A program made the translations under genes and the position numbers. Below the pieces are notes generated by a model. The model ran no database searches and was not told the origin of the DNA. It saw only the letters and a program-made list of their open reading frames with translations. From Pseudomonas sp. IPO3778 (GTDB taxonomy: Bacteria; Pseudomonadota; Gammaproteobacteria; Pseudomonadales; Pseudomonadaceae), in contig NZ_JACARC010000064.1 in NCBI RefSeq assembly GCF_013386825.1, forward strand, positions 1-38,175: a stretch of 38,175 nt of DNA, given 5' to 3'. This document shows positions 1 through 7,480 of this stretch, piece after piece. Positions within the stretch are counted from its first letter, which is position 1, and the number at the start of each line of letters is the position of its first letter.

Positions 1-216
1 ACCGGCAGGACGCCGGTTTAGCCGCGACGGGGCAGGGACGCCCCGTCGCGGCGGCCCGCTTCGTGCTGCCTGCGTTCGGGCACACCGAGCCTAGGCGAGG
101 TGCCGAGTGGTGGGGCAAGAGCCCTTTTGGTTACTTTTGGGGCTCTTTTCCAACAGTGAGCCGCTGTAAGAGCGGAACCCTAAGCGGCCGTTACCCAAAT
201 AACGGATATGTACACA
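1..216 (+). repeat. Dispersed structured Pseudomonas intergenic repeat
   Basis: This non-coding stretch is built from perfect inverted repeats. They are ACCGGC/GCCGGT (1-6 with 12-17), a 12-bp stem CCGCGACGGGGC/GCCCCGTCGCGG (22-33 with 40-51), and CCGCT/AGCGG (161-165 with 171-175). Its right end (from about 155 to 216) reappears in inverted orientation at 37219-37296, which shows directly that it is a dispersed repeat. I recognise it as a long repeat common between genes of fluorescent pseudomonads, from memory only. I see no convincing gene in it. The left boundary lies outside the window. Confidence 0.75.
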
Positions 217-264
217 TCCCCCACCCCCGGCATCGCTGATCTATCAAAGTGTGGGACCTACGCA

Positions 265-771
265 CTACCCGATATACGAAAACACCACATAGACGAAGCC
301 ATTGAACGTGAACTCCGCCACCTGGCGCATCCCCATCCGGATGTGCGCCTTGAGCGATGCCTCGTTGTCATCCCGGATGAACAGAATGCCTTCGCGGCCA
401 GGCTGGCGTTGCTTCAGCTCGGCAAACATCGTCTGCGCCAGGCCCTTGCCACGCTCCGACGCACCCACGCAGATCGGCCCGTAGACATAGGCATCCTCGC
501 TTCCCTGATAGGCCTCGAACATCGCTTTGACAATCGGAATGTCGGCATTCATGGCCCGTGTGGTGGTCATCAGGAAACCGGTGACCTCATGCCCATTGCG
601 CGCGACGATCAGCGGCATGGCCTCCATCATCTGTGCGATGCGTGAGCGCGGCAGTTCCGCCGACAGCATCCCGCCCCGGGTCATTTGATTGGCTGCTTGC
701 AGGGCCACAATGCCGTCGATGTCGGTATCCGTGGCCACGATGACGCGGGTGGTGGTGTGTGTGTCTGTCAT
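265..771 (-). CDS. GNAT family N-acetyltransferase
   Basis: A 168-residue single-domain protein of the GCN5-related acetyltransferase fold, which moves an acetyl group from acetyl-CoA to an amine. The acetyl-CoA pyrophosphate loop is visible around residues 100-120 (VGASERGKGLAQTMF, the family R/Q-x-x-G-x-G/A pattern). The C-terminal motif B region follows (DNEASLKAHIRMGMRQV). Length is typical. The ATG start at 771 lacks a strong Shine-Dalgarno sequence, so the start is only probable. The gene stands alone, in the same direction as the dipeptidase upstream, with 137 bp between them. The substrate cannot be told from sequence. Confidence 0.85.
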   Translation of the reverse strand: MTDTHTTTRVIVATDTDIDGIVALQAANQMTRGGMLSAELPRSRIAQMMEAMPLIVARNGHEVTGFLMTTTRAMNADIPIVKAMFEAYQGSEDAYVYGPICVGASERGKGLAQTMFAELKQRQPGREGILFIRDDNEASLKAHIRMGMRQVAEFTFNGFVYVVFSYIG

Positions 772-876
772 GGAGGGTGTCCGTTGTGCTTGGAGGTATC
801 TGTCAGGCGGGCGTTCGCAGCCGGTCGTTACCGATAACCATAACCCAGGTTTTCAGTTCGTGATGCTGCAGAGTGT

Positions 877-899
877 GGACCCGCCAGGACGGCGGGTCC
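877..899 (-). terminator. Hairpin downstream of the dipeptidase gene
   Basis: A perfect 9-bp stem, GGACCCGCC / GGCGGGTCC with loop AGGAC, begins 9 bp after the dipeptidase stop codon. It lacks a clear T tract on the minus strand, so it may be a weak terminator or an mRNA 3'-end stabiliser. Confidence 0.5.
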
Positions 900-908
900 G
901 AAAGCCGA

Positions 909-2648
909 TCAGAGCTTCGGCAGTTGCCCGATCCGGCCCATCATTTCGGTGACGATCTGCAGGTCCAGCAGGAACTGGTCGACAGTCTTGAACTCGTTGT
1001 CGGTATGCCCGGTGTACTTGACCTCCGGCCGCGCCAGGCCGAACTGTACGCCATTGGGCAACTCATGCACCGAGGTAGCGCCGGCCGACGTGCCGTACGT
1101 GTGCGCCATGCCCAGGTTCTCGCTGGCCACCGCCAACAGCGCCTTGACCCACTCGCCTTCAGGGTTGCGGTACATCGGCTCGGCGATGGAGTAGTCGAAG
1201 CTCACGGCCACGTGGTTCTTCTGGGTCCACGCTGCCAGCTTGCCGGCGATTTCGGCCTTGAGCGCTTCCGGCGACTTGCCCTTCGGCACCCGCAGGTTCA
1301 CCGCCAGCTTGAAGGCCTTGTCATCCTCGCCCACGTAGGTCAGCGAGGTGGTCAGCGGCCCCATGAACGAATCGGAGAAGCCCACACCCAACTTGCCGCC
1401 CAGGTAATCCAGGCCCCAGTTATTGGCGGCATAATGCGCGGCGTCGGTGAACTGGTTGTGCTTGAGCGCCACCTTGCCGTCGAGGCTGTTGAGGAAGTCG
1501 AGCACCCTGGCCACCGGGTTCACCCCGGATTCCGGTTCGGAGGAGTGGGCGGACACGCCGGTGACGGTCAACTGAACGTCGTTGCCGACCACCTTGGCCG
1601 CCACTTCGAAGTCGCCGCCATTGCGCTTGGCGTACTCGCTGCCGGCCTTTTGCAGGCTGGCGGCCAGTTCGGCGGGCTTGTCGCTCAGCAACGTCACCAC
1701 CGACGCCGACGGGATCTGGTTGGTGGCCTTGCCGCCGGTCATCGAGATGATCTCTGCCCCTTTGCCTTCAGCCTTGCGCTTGGGGAAGTTGGCCATGACC
1801 GTGCCGTAGCCTTTCTCGGCGATCACCACCGGGTAGCCGCCATCCAGCGCCAGGTTGTAGTTGGGCGTGGGGTTGTGTTCGAAGTAGTAGGGGATCGCGT
1901 CGCCGGAGGTTTCTTCGGTGGTGTCCACCAGCAGCTTGAAGTTGCGCGCCAGGGGCAGCTTCTCTTCCTTGATCACCTTCATCGCGTACATCGCCACCAC
2001 GATGCCGTTCTTGTCATCCTCGGTGCCGCGGCCATACATGCGGTCGCCGATCAGCGTGACCTTGAACGGGTCGAGTTTAGTGCCGTCTTTCAATACCCAG
2101 TTTTCCGGGGTGACCGGCACCACGTCGGCGTGGGCGTGGATGCCGATGACTTCATCGCCGCTGCCTTCCAGGGAAATCTCATAGACGCGGTTATCGATGT
2201 TGCGGAAGTTCAGGTTGAACGACTCGGCCAGGCTCTTGATCTTGGCGGCGATCTTGATGAACTCGGGGTTGTCGTGCTGGGCCACGCCGGCCACCTGGAA
2301 GGTCGGAATCTCCACCAGCTCGCGCAGGGTTTCGGTGGCAGCCGCGCCGTACTTCACCCGCGCATACAGGCCCAGCAGGCGATGGATTTCATTCTGCTGG
2401 TCGGCGGTCAGCTGCTTGTTATCGAGGAAGGCACTGATGGCCGGGCCGAGGTTGTCGCTCTTGGCCACATCACTCTTGGCCAGGCTGGCGAGGAACTCCC
2501 GGAAATCCTTGACCGAGGCATCGCTGAAAGTCTTCAGGATGGTCGCGTTCTGTTGCGGGGTAAGGTTGGCTTGGGCCTGGGTGGTAAACACCGAAAGGCT
2601 GGCCGCCATCAGGGTGGCGACGGCCAGTTGCTTGAGGGAAAAATCCAT
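909..2648 (-). CDS. Secreted M20-family dipeptidase
   Basis: A 579-residue zinc metallopeptidase of the M20 family (PepV/Sapep-like dipeptidases), expected to cleave di- or short peptides in the periplasm. A signal peptide spans residues 1-27 (basic MDFSLKQ, hydrophobic core, cleavage after AQA). Metal ligands fit the family: H173 and D175 in HAHADVV, D211/D212 in RGTEDDKNG, the catalytic Glu pair E245-E246 in TTEETSGD, and a late HTDNE motif. The start was placed at ATG 2648 because AAAGGA lies 12 bases upstream and the signal peptide begins there; the frame stays open for 44 codons further upstream. The residues before the first metal site make it longer than many family members. Transcribed alone, divergently from the ADP-ribosylglycohydrolase gene. 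Confidence 0.88.
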   Translation of the reverse strand: MDFSLKQLAVATLMAASLSVFTTQAQANLTPQQNATILKTFSDASVKDFREFLASLAKSDVAKSDNLGPAISAFLDNKQLTADQQNEIHRLLGLYARVKYGAAATETLRELVEIPTFQVAGVAQHDNPEFIKIAAKIKSLAESFNLNFRNIDNRVYEISLEGSGDEVIGIHAHADVVPVTPENWVLKDGTKLDPFKVTLIGDRMYGRGTEDDKNGIVVAMYAMKVIKEEKLPLARNFKLLVDTTEETSGDAIPYYFEHNPTPNYNLALDGGYPVVIAEKGYGTVMANFPKRKAEGKGAEIISMTGGKATNQIPSASVVTLLSDKPAELAASLQKAGSEYAKRNGGDFEVAAKVVGNDVQLTVTGVSAHSSEPESGVNPVARVLDFLNSLDGKVALKHNQFTDAAHYAANNWGLDYLGGKLGVGFSDSFMGPLTTSLTYVGEDDKAFKLAVNLRVPKGKSPEALKAEIAGKLAAWTQKNHVAVSFDYSIAEPMYRNPEGEWVKALLAVASENLGMAHTYGTSAGATSVHELPNGVQFGLARPEVKYTGHTDNEFKTVDQFLLDLQIVTEMMGRIGQLPKL

Positions 2649-2853
2649 TGCTGAGGGCATTCCTTTGCAGGGAGTGAGAGAGAAATGTCTGATCGAAAGG
2701 TCAGAAACAATTTCACACACTACCATCGAGAGGGCGGCTGAGGGGAGTGCTTGAGTGGGAAATTTCCCATAGAAACCCACGGCGACCCACAGAACGGAAA
2801 GCTCCGGTATGGTTCTCGGCTTGGGGTGTTATTTGTGCAAAGGAGTGATGTTG

Positions 2854-3771
2854 ATGAAGCTTTCAGACCGTTATCGCGGCAGCCTGCTTGGCCTGGCGTG
2901 TGGGGATGCAGTAGGGACCACGGTTGAGTTCATGCGCCGGGGTTCGTTTGCCCCTGTTACCGATATGGTCGGTGGCGGACCCTTCCAGCTTCTACCGGGC
3001 CAGTGGACAGATGACACGTCAATGGCGCTGTGCCTGGCCGAAAGCCTGCTGCGCAAGAATGGTTTTGACGCTGCCGATCAGATGGGGCGTTATCTGAACT
3101 GGTGGAAGTGGGGTTACCTGAGTTCGACGGGTGAGTGTTTCGATATTGGTACGACGGTTCGGGACGCATTGGCGGAGTATCAGCTCAGCGGTGACCCGTT
3201 TGCAGGCTCTACCGACCCCTACTCGGCGGGTAACGGGTCGATGATGCGCCTGGCTCCGCTAGTCCTGTTCTATTTTCCTGATGCCGAGCGGCTGCGTGAG
3301 TTTACCGTTGCCAGTTCCCGAACCACCCATGGTGCGTTGGAGGCGATTGAATGTTGCCTCGTGCTGGCGGAGTGTCTTGCGAATGCGCTGCGTGGAGATC
3401 CGAAAGCGCAGGTAGTGAATGTGGACTATCTGAACTTAAGCCAACCCAAAGTTGCCGCCATTGCTGGCGGCCACTACCTCGATAAGGCGCGCAGCAACAT
3501 CGTTGGTTCGGGTTACGCAGTAGCTTCGCTTGAGGCGGCGCTATGGTGTTTTCATCACACCGACAGCTTTGCCGAGGCCGTTTTGGTCGCGACAAACCTG
3601 GGCGATGACGCCGACACCACTGCGGCAATCGTGGGGCAGTTGGCTGGCGCGTATTACGGTGTGCAAAGTATTCCGGCCGAGTGGTTGGGCAAGTTGTGGC
3701 AGCGTGACGATATCCAGGAGACTGCCGATGCGTTGCTTCTGGCTGCACAACTCCGGGCTGCCGCATTTTAG
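2854..3771 (+). CDS. ADP-ribosylglycohydrolase family protein
   Basis: A 305-residue protein of the DraG/ARH family, which removes ADP-ribose from protein or nucleic-acid acceptors using a two-Mg2+ site. The metal-binding motifs are all present: GLACGDAVG (residues 13-21), WTDDT (51-55), GNGSMMR (127-133) and GDDADTTAA (250-258). The start at 2854 follows AAGGAG by 8 bases; an ATG at 2848 is too close to that site. The gene runs tail-to-tail into rtcR with only 7 bp between stop codons. The neighbouring RNA repair locus makes an RNA or translation-factor substrate an attractive idea, but that is inference from position alone. Confidence 0.9.
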   Translation: MKLSDRYRGSLLGLACGDAVGTTVEFMRRGSFAPVTDMVGGGPFQLLPGQWTDDTSMALCLAESLLRKNGFDAADQMGRYLNWWKWGYLSSTGECFDIGTTVRDALAEYQLSGDPFAGSTDPYSAGNGSMMRLAPLVLFYFPDAERLREFTVASSRTTHGALEAIECCLVLAECLANALRGDPKAQVVNVDYLNLSQPKVAAIAGGHYLDKARSNIVGSGYAVASLEAALWCFHHTDSFAEAVLVATNLGDDADTTAAIVGQLAGAYYGVQSIPAEWLGKLWQRDDIQETADALLLAAQLRAAAF

Positions 3772-3778
3772 GTATCCA

Positions 3779-5386
3779 TCAGTCCTTCAACTCCGCCAAC
3801 TGCTTCCAGTCAATCGAAAATCGCGCCAGGTATTTGCGCAAGCGGTCGGCATCGTTCGGTTGCGCCTTGGCTTGTCGGGAGACGCCAAACAGGCGCCTTC
3901 CCGCATCGGAAATACTGTCGGACTGGCGGCAGATTTCGATCACGGCGTTGAGTTGCAACTGGTCGAACAGGTCCAGTTCGGTATCGACGCCCAGGCGTGA
4001 CAGCCAATCGTTTTTCGGCGACTCCAGGCCCCAGGCGTAGCGCAGTCGATCGATTTCTTCCTGGGTCTGGCTCTCGTCGATGCGCCCGTTGTCTGCCAGG
4101 GTGGCCATGCGCGTGATGGACGCCGACAGTTCGCGAAAGTTGCCCAGCCACGCCGCTTCGCTGGAGCAGGCAAAAGTGAGGTAACGCCGGCGTGCTTCCA
4201 GGTTGAAGCGCACCACCTGGCCTTGTTCGCGGGCGTGGCGTTCCAGTTCGAAGTCGATGTTGGGCTCGATGTCTTCGCGGCGCCCGGCCAGGCCCGGCAG
4301 GTCAAAGGTCCAGAGGTTGATCCGGGCGTACAGGTCTTCGCGGAACAGTCCTTCGGCGACGCGGCCGCGCAGGTCGCGGTGGGTGCCGGCGATGATCAGG
4401 AAGTCGCTGGTGACCTCCTGGTCGCCACCGAGGGGGAAGAAGCGTTTCTCTTCGACGGCCTTGAGCAGCATCGCCTGTTCGTCGAGCCCCAGTTCGCCGA
4501 TCTCATCCAGGAACAACATGCCGCCATCCGCCGCGCGCAGCAAGCCATCGCGAGCGTTCTGGGCGCCGGTGAAGGCACCTTTGATATGGCCGAACAGCGC
4601 CGACATCGCGCCATCGCCGCGCAAGGTCGCGCAGTTCACTTCGACAAAGCGCCCCTGGACTTGATGCCGGCTGCGCTTGAGTTCGTAGATGCGGCGCGCG
4701 AGGAATGACTTGCCGGCACCGGTGGGGCCGATCAGCAGCATCGGCGCCTTGGAGCGTACGGCCACACGTTCGATTTGTTCGATGGAGCGGTTGAAGGCCG
4801 GGTTGCGGGTGGCGATTCCGGATTTGAGGAAGGCCAGGCTTTCCAGACGCTTGTGGGCGAAGCGCGATGCGATGCGGTCGTAGCGCGACAGGTCGAGGTC
4901 AATCAGGGCATGGGTGCCGGTGGCGCGCTCTTCTTCGTTGCGACGGCGAGCCGGGGAGGTCTGGATCAAGCGGGCGGGCAGATAGCGCGCCTCCGTCAGC
5001 AGGAACCAGCAGATTTGCGCGACGTGGGTGCCGGTCGTGATGTGGACCAGGTAGTCCTCGTGGTCGGTATCGAAGCGGTAAGCGGCGGTGAAGTCGTGCA
5101 ACGCGCCGTACACCTCCTCGAAATCCCAGGGGTTCTTCAGGTGCATCGGGTGCAGCCGCACCTCGGTTTCCGGCGATACCTGCTGGATGTCGTCGCGGAC
5201 TCGCTGAGCCAGGCTGACATCGCGGGCATCAATGCCGTGAATCAGTTCGAGGCGATTAATCAGTACCTCTTGCTGCTGGCAGAGGCCCACGCTGGGGCGC
5301 CAATGGTTCCAGCGGTTGGCACCTTTGCCGACCCGGTCGAGGGTTGAGCCGATAAAACCGATGGCAACGGTGCGTTTCTGACTCAT
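3779..5386 (-). CDS. rtcR: RtcR, sigma-54-dependent activator of the RNA repair operon
   Basis: A 535-residue bacterial enhancer-binding protein. The N-terminal RtcR sensor domain (about 1-185) contains the segment VHITTGTHVAQICWFLLTEA, typical of the family and resembling CARF-type folds; family members are thought to sense RNA ends produced by damage. The central AAA+ ATPase has Walker A GPTGAGKS (220-227), the sigma-54 contact loop GAFTGA (270-275) and Walker B LFLDEIGEL (291-299). The C-terminal part should carry the DNA-binding helix-turn-helix. The start at 5386 (MSQKRTVAIGF) agrees with family N-termini, although the Shine-Dalgarno sequence is poor. It is divergent from rsr, and the shared 206-bp region holds its presumed binding site and target promoter. 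Confidence 0.95.
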   Translation of the reverse strand: MSQKRTVAIGFIGSTLDRVGKGANRWNHWRPSVGLCQQQEVLINRLELIHGIDARDVSLAQRVRDDIQQVSPETEVRLHPMHLKNPWDFEEVYGALHDFTAAYRFDTDHEDYLVHITTGTHVAQICWFLLTEARYLPARLIQTSPARRRNEEERATGTHALIDLDLSRYDRIASRFAHKRLESLAFLKSGIATRNPAFNRSIEQIERVAVRSKAPMLLIGPTGAGKSFLARRIYELKRSRHQVQGRFVEVNCATLRGDGAMSALFGHIKGAFTGAQNARDGLLRAADGGMLFLDEIGELGLDEQAMLLKAVEEKRFFPLGGDQEVTSDFLIIAGTHRDLRGRVAEGLFREDLYARINLWTFDLPGLAGRREDIEPNIDFELERHAREQGQVVRFNLEARRRYLTFACSSEAAWLGNFRELSASITRMATLADNGRIDESQTQEEIDRLRYAWGLESPKNDWLSRLGVDTELDLFDQLQLNAVIEICRQSDSISDAGRRLFGVSRQAKAQPNDADRLRKYLARFSIDWKQLAELKD

Positions 5387-5443
5387 GGTGATACCAATAT
5401 ATATATGACGATATGTAAGGATAAGTAATTTGTGATGCAAATG

Positions 5444-5463
5444 TCACCGCTGCTGAGCGGTGA
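5444..5463 (+). promoter_or_regulatory. Probable RtcR upstream activator sequence
   Basis: The perfect inverted repeat TCACCGCTGCTGAGCGGTGA has 8-bp arms and a 4-bp spacer. It lies about 70 bp upstream of the -24 element of the sigma-54 promoter and 57 bp from the rtcR start codon. Enhancer-binding proteins usually bind such palindromes upstream of the promoter, and an AT-rich stretch (5465-5530) lies between, suited to DNA bending. Assignment to RtcR is inference. Confidence 0.7.
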
Positions 5464-5532
5464 AATGACTAAAATTAAAAATAACTATATAAAACAAATA
5501 GATAAAAAATTTTCACGTTCAAAAAATAGAAC

Positions 5533-5548
5533 TGGCATGGCGGCTGCA
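5533..5548 (+). promoter_or_regulatory. Sigma-54 (-24/-12) promoter of rsr-rtcBA operon
   Basis: TGGCATGGCGGCTGCA matches the consensus TGGCACG-N4-TTGCA with the invariant GG and GC at the exact spacing. Transcription should start near 5560, about 33 bases before the rsr start codon. Dependence on RtcR fits the known control of rtc operons. Confidence 0.88.
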
Positions 5549-5592
5549 ATAACTCTCGCAACGAAACACACACAACAGAGCGAGACGCCACG

Positions 5593-7143
5593 ATGGCCAA
5601 CTCCCAAGTCTTCAACACCCAGCAGGCGAAACTGCCTGCATGCGACACCTTGAACGCTACACAGGTACCGGCTTATGCCTACAGCGCCAAGCACAAACTG
5701 GCCCAGTTGGCAGTCACCGGTTGCTTGAACCAGACCTTCCACGCCTCAGCTGAAAGCCAGCTGGACAGCGTGTTGCAACTGGCCGGCGAGCTGGACAGCC
5801 GTTATGTCGCCAAGGTCGCGTGTTATGCCCGCCGCCAGGGCCATATGAAAGACATGCCGGCGTTGCTGTTGGCTGCATTGGTGGCCCAGCGTTCGGTGAT
5901 GGTGCCGCAGGTGTTCGAGCAGGTCGTGGACAGCGGCAAGATGTTGCGCAACTTCGTGCAAATCCTGCGCAGCGGAGTGACCGGACGCAAATCCCTGGGT
6001 TCGCAGCCCAAGCGGCTGGTACAGAACTGGTTGAACACTGCGACGGAGCGTCAGTTGTTGCAAGCCTCGGTGGGTAATCAACCATCGTTGGCGGATGTGG
6101 TGAAAATGGTTCACCCCAAGCCCACTGAACCATGGCGTGAAGCGTTCTTCGCCTGGTTGATCGGGCGGCCAGTGGATGTACAGGCCTTGCCGGAGTTGAC
6201 CCGGGCTTTGCTCGCCTTTCGTAGCGGTTCAAGCACCGAAGTACCGGCGGTACCGTTCCAGTTGCTTGGAAACGAGAAGCTCAGCAAGGAACAGTGGGCT
6301 GCGCAGGCCGATAACATGGGCTGGCAGGCGCTGCGCATGAACCTCAACACCTTTGCACGCCAGGGCACATTCGAGGTGCCGGGGTTTGCATGGTACGTGG
6401 CGGCGCGATTGGCAGATGCAGAAGCGATCGCCAAGGCGCGGGTGTACCCGTACCAGCTGCTGGCGGCGTATCGGATGGCGGGAGATGACGTACCGGCGCG
6501 TGTGCGGGAGGCCTTGCAGGATGCTCTTGAGTTGTCCCTGGCCAACGTGCCGGTGCTGCAGGGTTCGGTAGTGGTTTGCCCTGATGTGTCGGGCTCGATG
6601 CACAGCCCGGTGACCGGTTACCGCGAGGGCGCCACGAGCGCTGTACGTTGCATCGATGTGGCGGCCTTGATTGGCGCCGCGATCTTGCGCAAGCAGCCGG
6701 ACGCACGCTTGATGCCGTTTGAAAATCATGTGGTGGATATCCGGCTCAACCCGCGTGACAGTGTGATGAGCAATGCGAAGAAACTGGCAGCCATCGGCGG
6801 AGGCGGGACCAACTGTTCGGCGCCGCTGGCCAAGATAGCTGGCGCCAAAATGAAAGTGGACACGGTGATACTGGTGTCCGACAACGAGTCGTGGATTGAT
6901 GCAAGGCGCCAGCGCGGTACCGAAACCATGCGCCAATGGGAGCTGATCAAACAGATCAACCCGCAAGCGCGGTTGGTGTGTATCGATATGCAGCCGGGCG
7001 CTACGACGCAGGCGGCGGACCGTCAGGACATTTTGAATGTAGGAGGCTTCAGTGATGCGGTATTTGATGTGATCGCACAGTTCGCCGAAGGGCGCTACGG
7101 TGCGCAACATTGGGTGCGGGCGATTGAAGCAATGGAAGTTTGA
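5593..7143 (+). CDS. rsr: Rsr, Ro60-like TROVE-domain RNA-binding protein
   Basis: A 516-residue orthologue of the Ro60 autoantigen, a ring-shaped protein that binds Y RNAs and misfolded RNAs and, in bacteria, works with exoribonucleases such as PNPase. Residues about 15-320 form the TROVE/HEAT-like ring (for example ARRQGHMKDMPALLLAAL). The C-terminal von Willebrand A domain keeps the metal site DVSGS (331-335), T406 in GGGGTN and D430 in LVSDNES. It is the first gene after the sigma-54 promoter. It is followed directly by three Y-RNA-like elements and then rtcB, the arrangement known in Salmonella for rsr-yrlBA-rtcBA. The Shine-Dalgarno sequence is weak (GCGAGA). Confidence 0.93.
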   Translation: MANSQVFNTQQAKLPACDTLNATQVPAYAYSAKHKLAQLAVTGCLNQTFHASAESQLDSVLQLAGELDSRYVAKVACYARRQGHMKDMPALLLAALVAQRSVMVPQVFEQVVDSGKMLRNFVQILRSGVTGRKSLGSQPKRLVQNWLNTATERQLLQASVGNQPSLADVVKMVHPKPTEPWREAFFAWLIGRPVDVQALPELTRALLAFRSGSSTEVPAVPFQLLGNEKLSKEQWAAQADNMGWQALRMNLNTFARQGTFEVPGFAWYVAARLADAEAIAKARVYPYQLLAAYRMAGDDVPARVREALQDALELSLANVPVLQGSVVVCPDVSGSMHSPVTGYREGATSAVRCIDVAALIGAAILRKQPDARLMPFENHVVDIRLNPRDSVMSNAKKLAAIGGGGTNCSAPLAKIAGAKMKVDTVILVSDNESWIDARRQRGTETMRQWELIKQINPQARLVCIDMQPGATTQAADRQDILNVGGFSDAVFDVIAQFAEGRYGAQHWVRAIEAMEV

Positions 7144-7151
7144 TTTTCACT

Positions 7152-7208
7152 GGCGCTGAATGCCGACGGGACTACATCAAAGACGTCTCGTCAACCCTTG
7201 TCAGCGTC
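7152..7208 (+). ncRNA. Y-RNA-like element 1 (short form)
   Basis: It begins 8 bases after the rsr stop codon. The outer stem GGCGCUGA (7152-7159) pairs over all 8 positions with UCAGCGUC (7201-7208). An internal loop follows, AUGCC on the 5' side and AACCCUUG on the 3' side. The inner helix GACGGGAC (7165-7172) pairs with GUCUCGUC (7185-7192), and a 12-base loop caps it. The 5' GAAUGCC and 3' CCCUUGUC blocks recur in the next two elements while the stem bases change together. About 57 nucleotides, with no extra module. I propose it as an Rsr-binding RNA; the ends are approximate. Confidence 0.68.
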
Positions 7209-7214
7209 AGTGAC

Positions 7215-7289
7215 GGCACGAATGCCTGTGGCTGTACATCTCTGGTAAGCCGGTATGTTCCGGCGCTCAGTCACACTTTTTGTCGTGCC
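7215..7289 (+). ncRNA. Y-RNA-like element 2
   Basis: Same plan as element 1. The outer stem GGCACGA (7215-7221) pairs with UCGUGCC (7283-7289). The internal loop is AUGCC opposite CUUUUUG. The inner helix UGUGGCUG (7227-7234) pairs with CAGUCACA (7268-7275). The apical part contains a separate hairpin GCCGG/CCGGC (7249-7253 with 7260-7264). About 75 nucleotides. A U-rich stretch (7293-7305) follows. The outer stem differs from element 1 at several positions with compensating changes, which supports the fold. It could correspond to the YrlB-like RNA of other rsr operons. Confidence 0.72.
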
Positions 7290-7305
7290 ACCTTTTTACG
7301 ATTTT

Positions 7306-7412
7306 GGCAGTGAATGCCGCGGGTACTCCTTCGTGTCGCAGGTTCGATTCCTGCCCCGGCAACGGGTAGCTCAGTTGGTAGAGCAGCGTATCCGTGATCC
7401 CTTGTCACTGCC
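7306..7412 (+). ncRNA. Y RNA with permuted tRNA-like module (YrlA type)
   Basis: The outer stem GGCAGUGA (7306-7313) pairs perfectly with UCACUGCC (7405-7412). The internal loop is AUGC opposite AUCCCUUG. The inner 9-bp helix CGCGGGUAC (7318-7326) pairs with GUAUCCGUG (7388-7396). The tip is a tRNA mimic. A T arm GCAGG-UUCGAUU-CCUGC (7338-7354) comes first, then CCCG-GCAA-CGGG (7355-7366), an acceptor-like stem closed by a GNRA loop. UA and a D arm GCUC-AGUUGGUA-GAGC (7369-7384) follow. No anticodon arm or CCA end exists. Bacterial YrlA RNAs are known to mimic tRNA in this way. About 107 nucleotides; it ends 68 bases before rtcB. Confidence 0.87.
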
Positions 7413-7480
7413 TACGGGCCTGGCCCATTTATTCAAGGACTACGCCGCCTGAGTGTGGCGAATGGAAAAGAGTCGAGAAC

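Noticed and set aside
873..2654. A long plus-strand open frame of 593 codons
   Set aside because: It is antisense to the M20 dipeptidase, rich in His, Gly, Val and Gln as expected from GC-rich antisense frames, and matches no family.
7338..7384. A tRNA gene, suggested by GGTTCGATTCC and TAGCTCAGTTGGTAGAGC
   Set aside because: The T arm comes before the D arm, the acceptor strands are joined by a GCAA loop, and there is no anticodon arm. It is a tRNA-like module in a Y RNA.
7416..7426. GGGCCTGGCCC as a terminator ahead of rtcB
   Set aside because: At most a 4-bp stem with a 3-base loop and no T tract; read-through into rtcB is required.
7394..7480. Upstream extension of rtcB into the Y RNA region
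   Set aside because: The extra 29 residues are not RtcB-like, and the family N terminus begins at 7481 as in the 408-residue E. coli protein.
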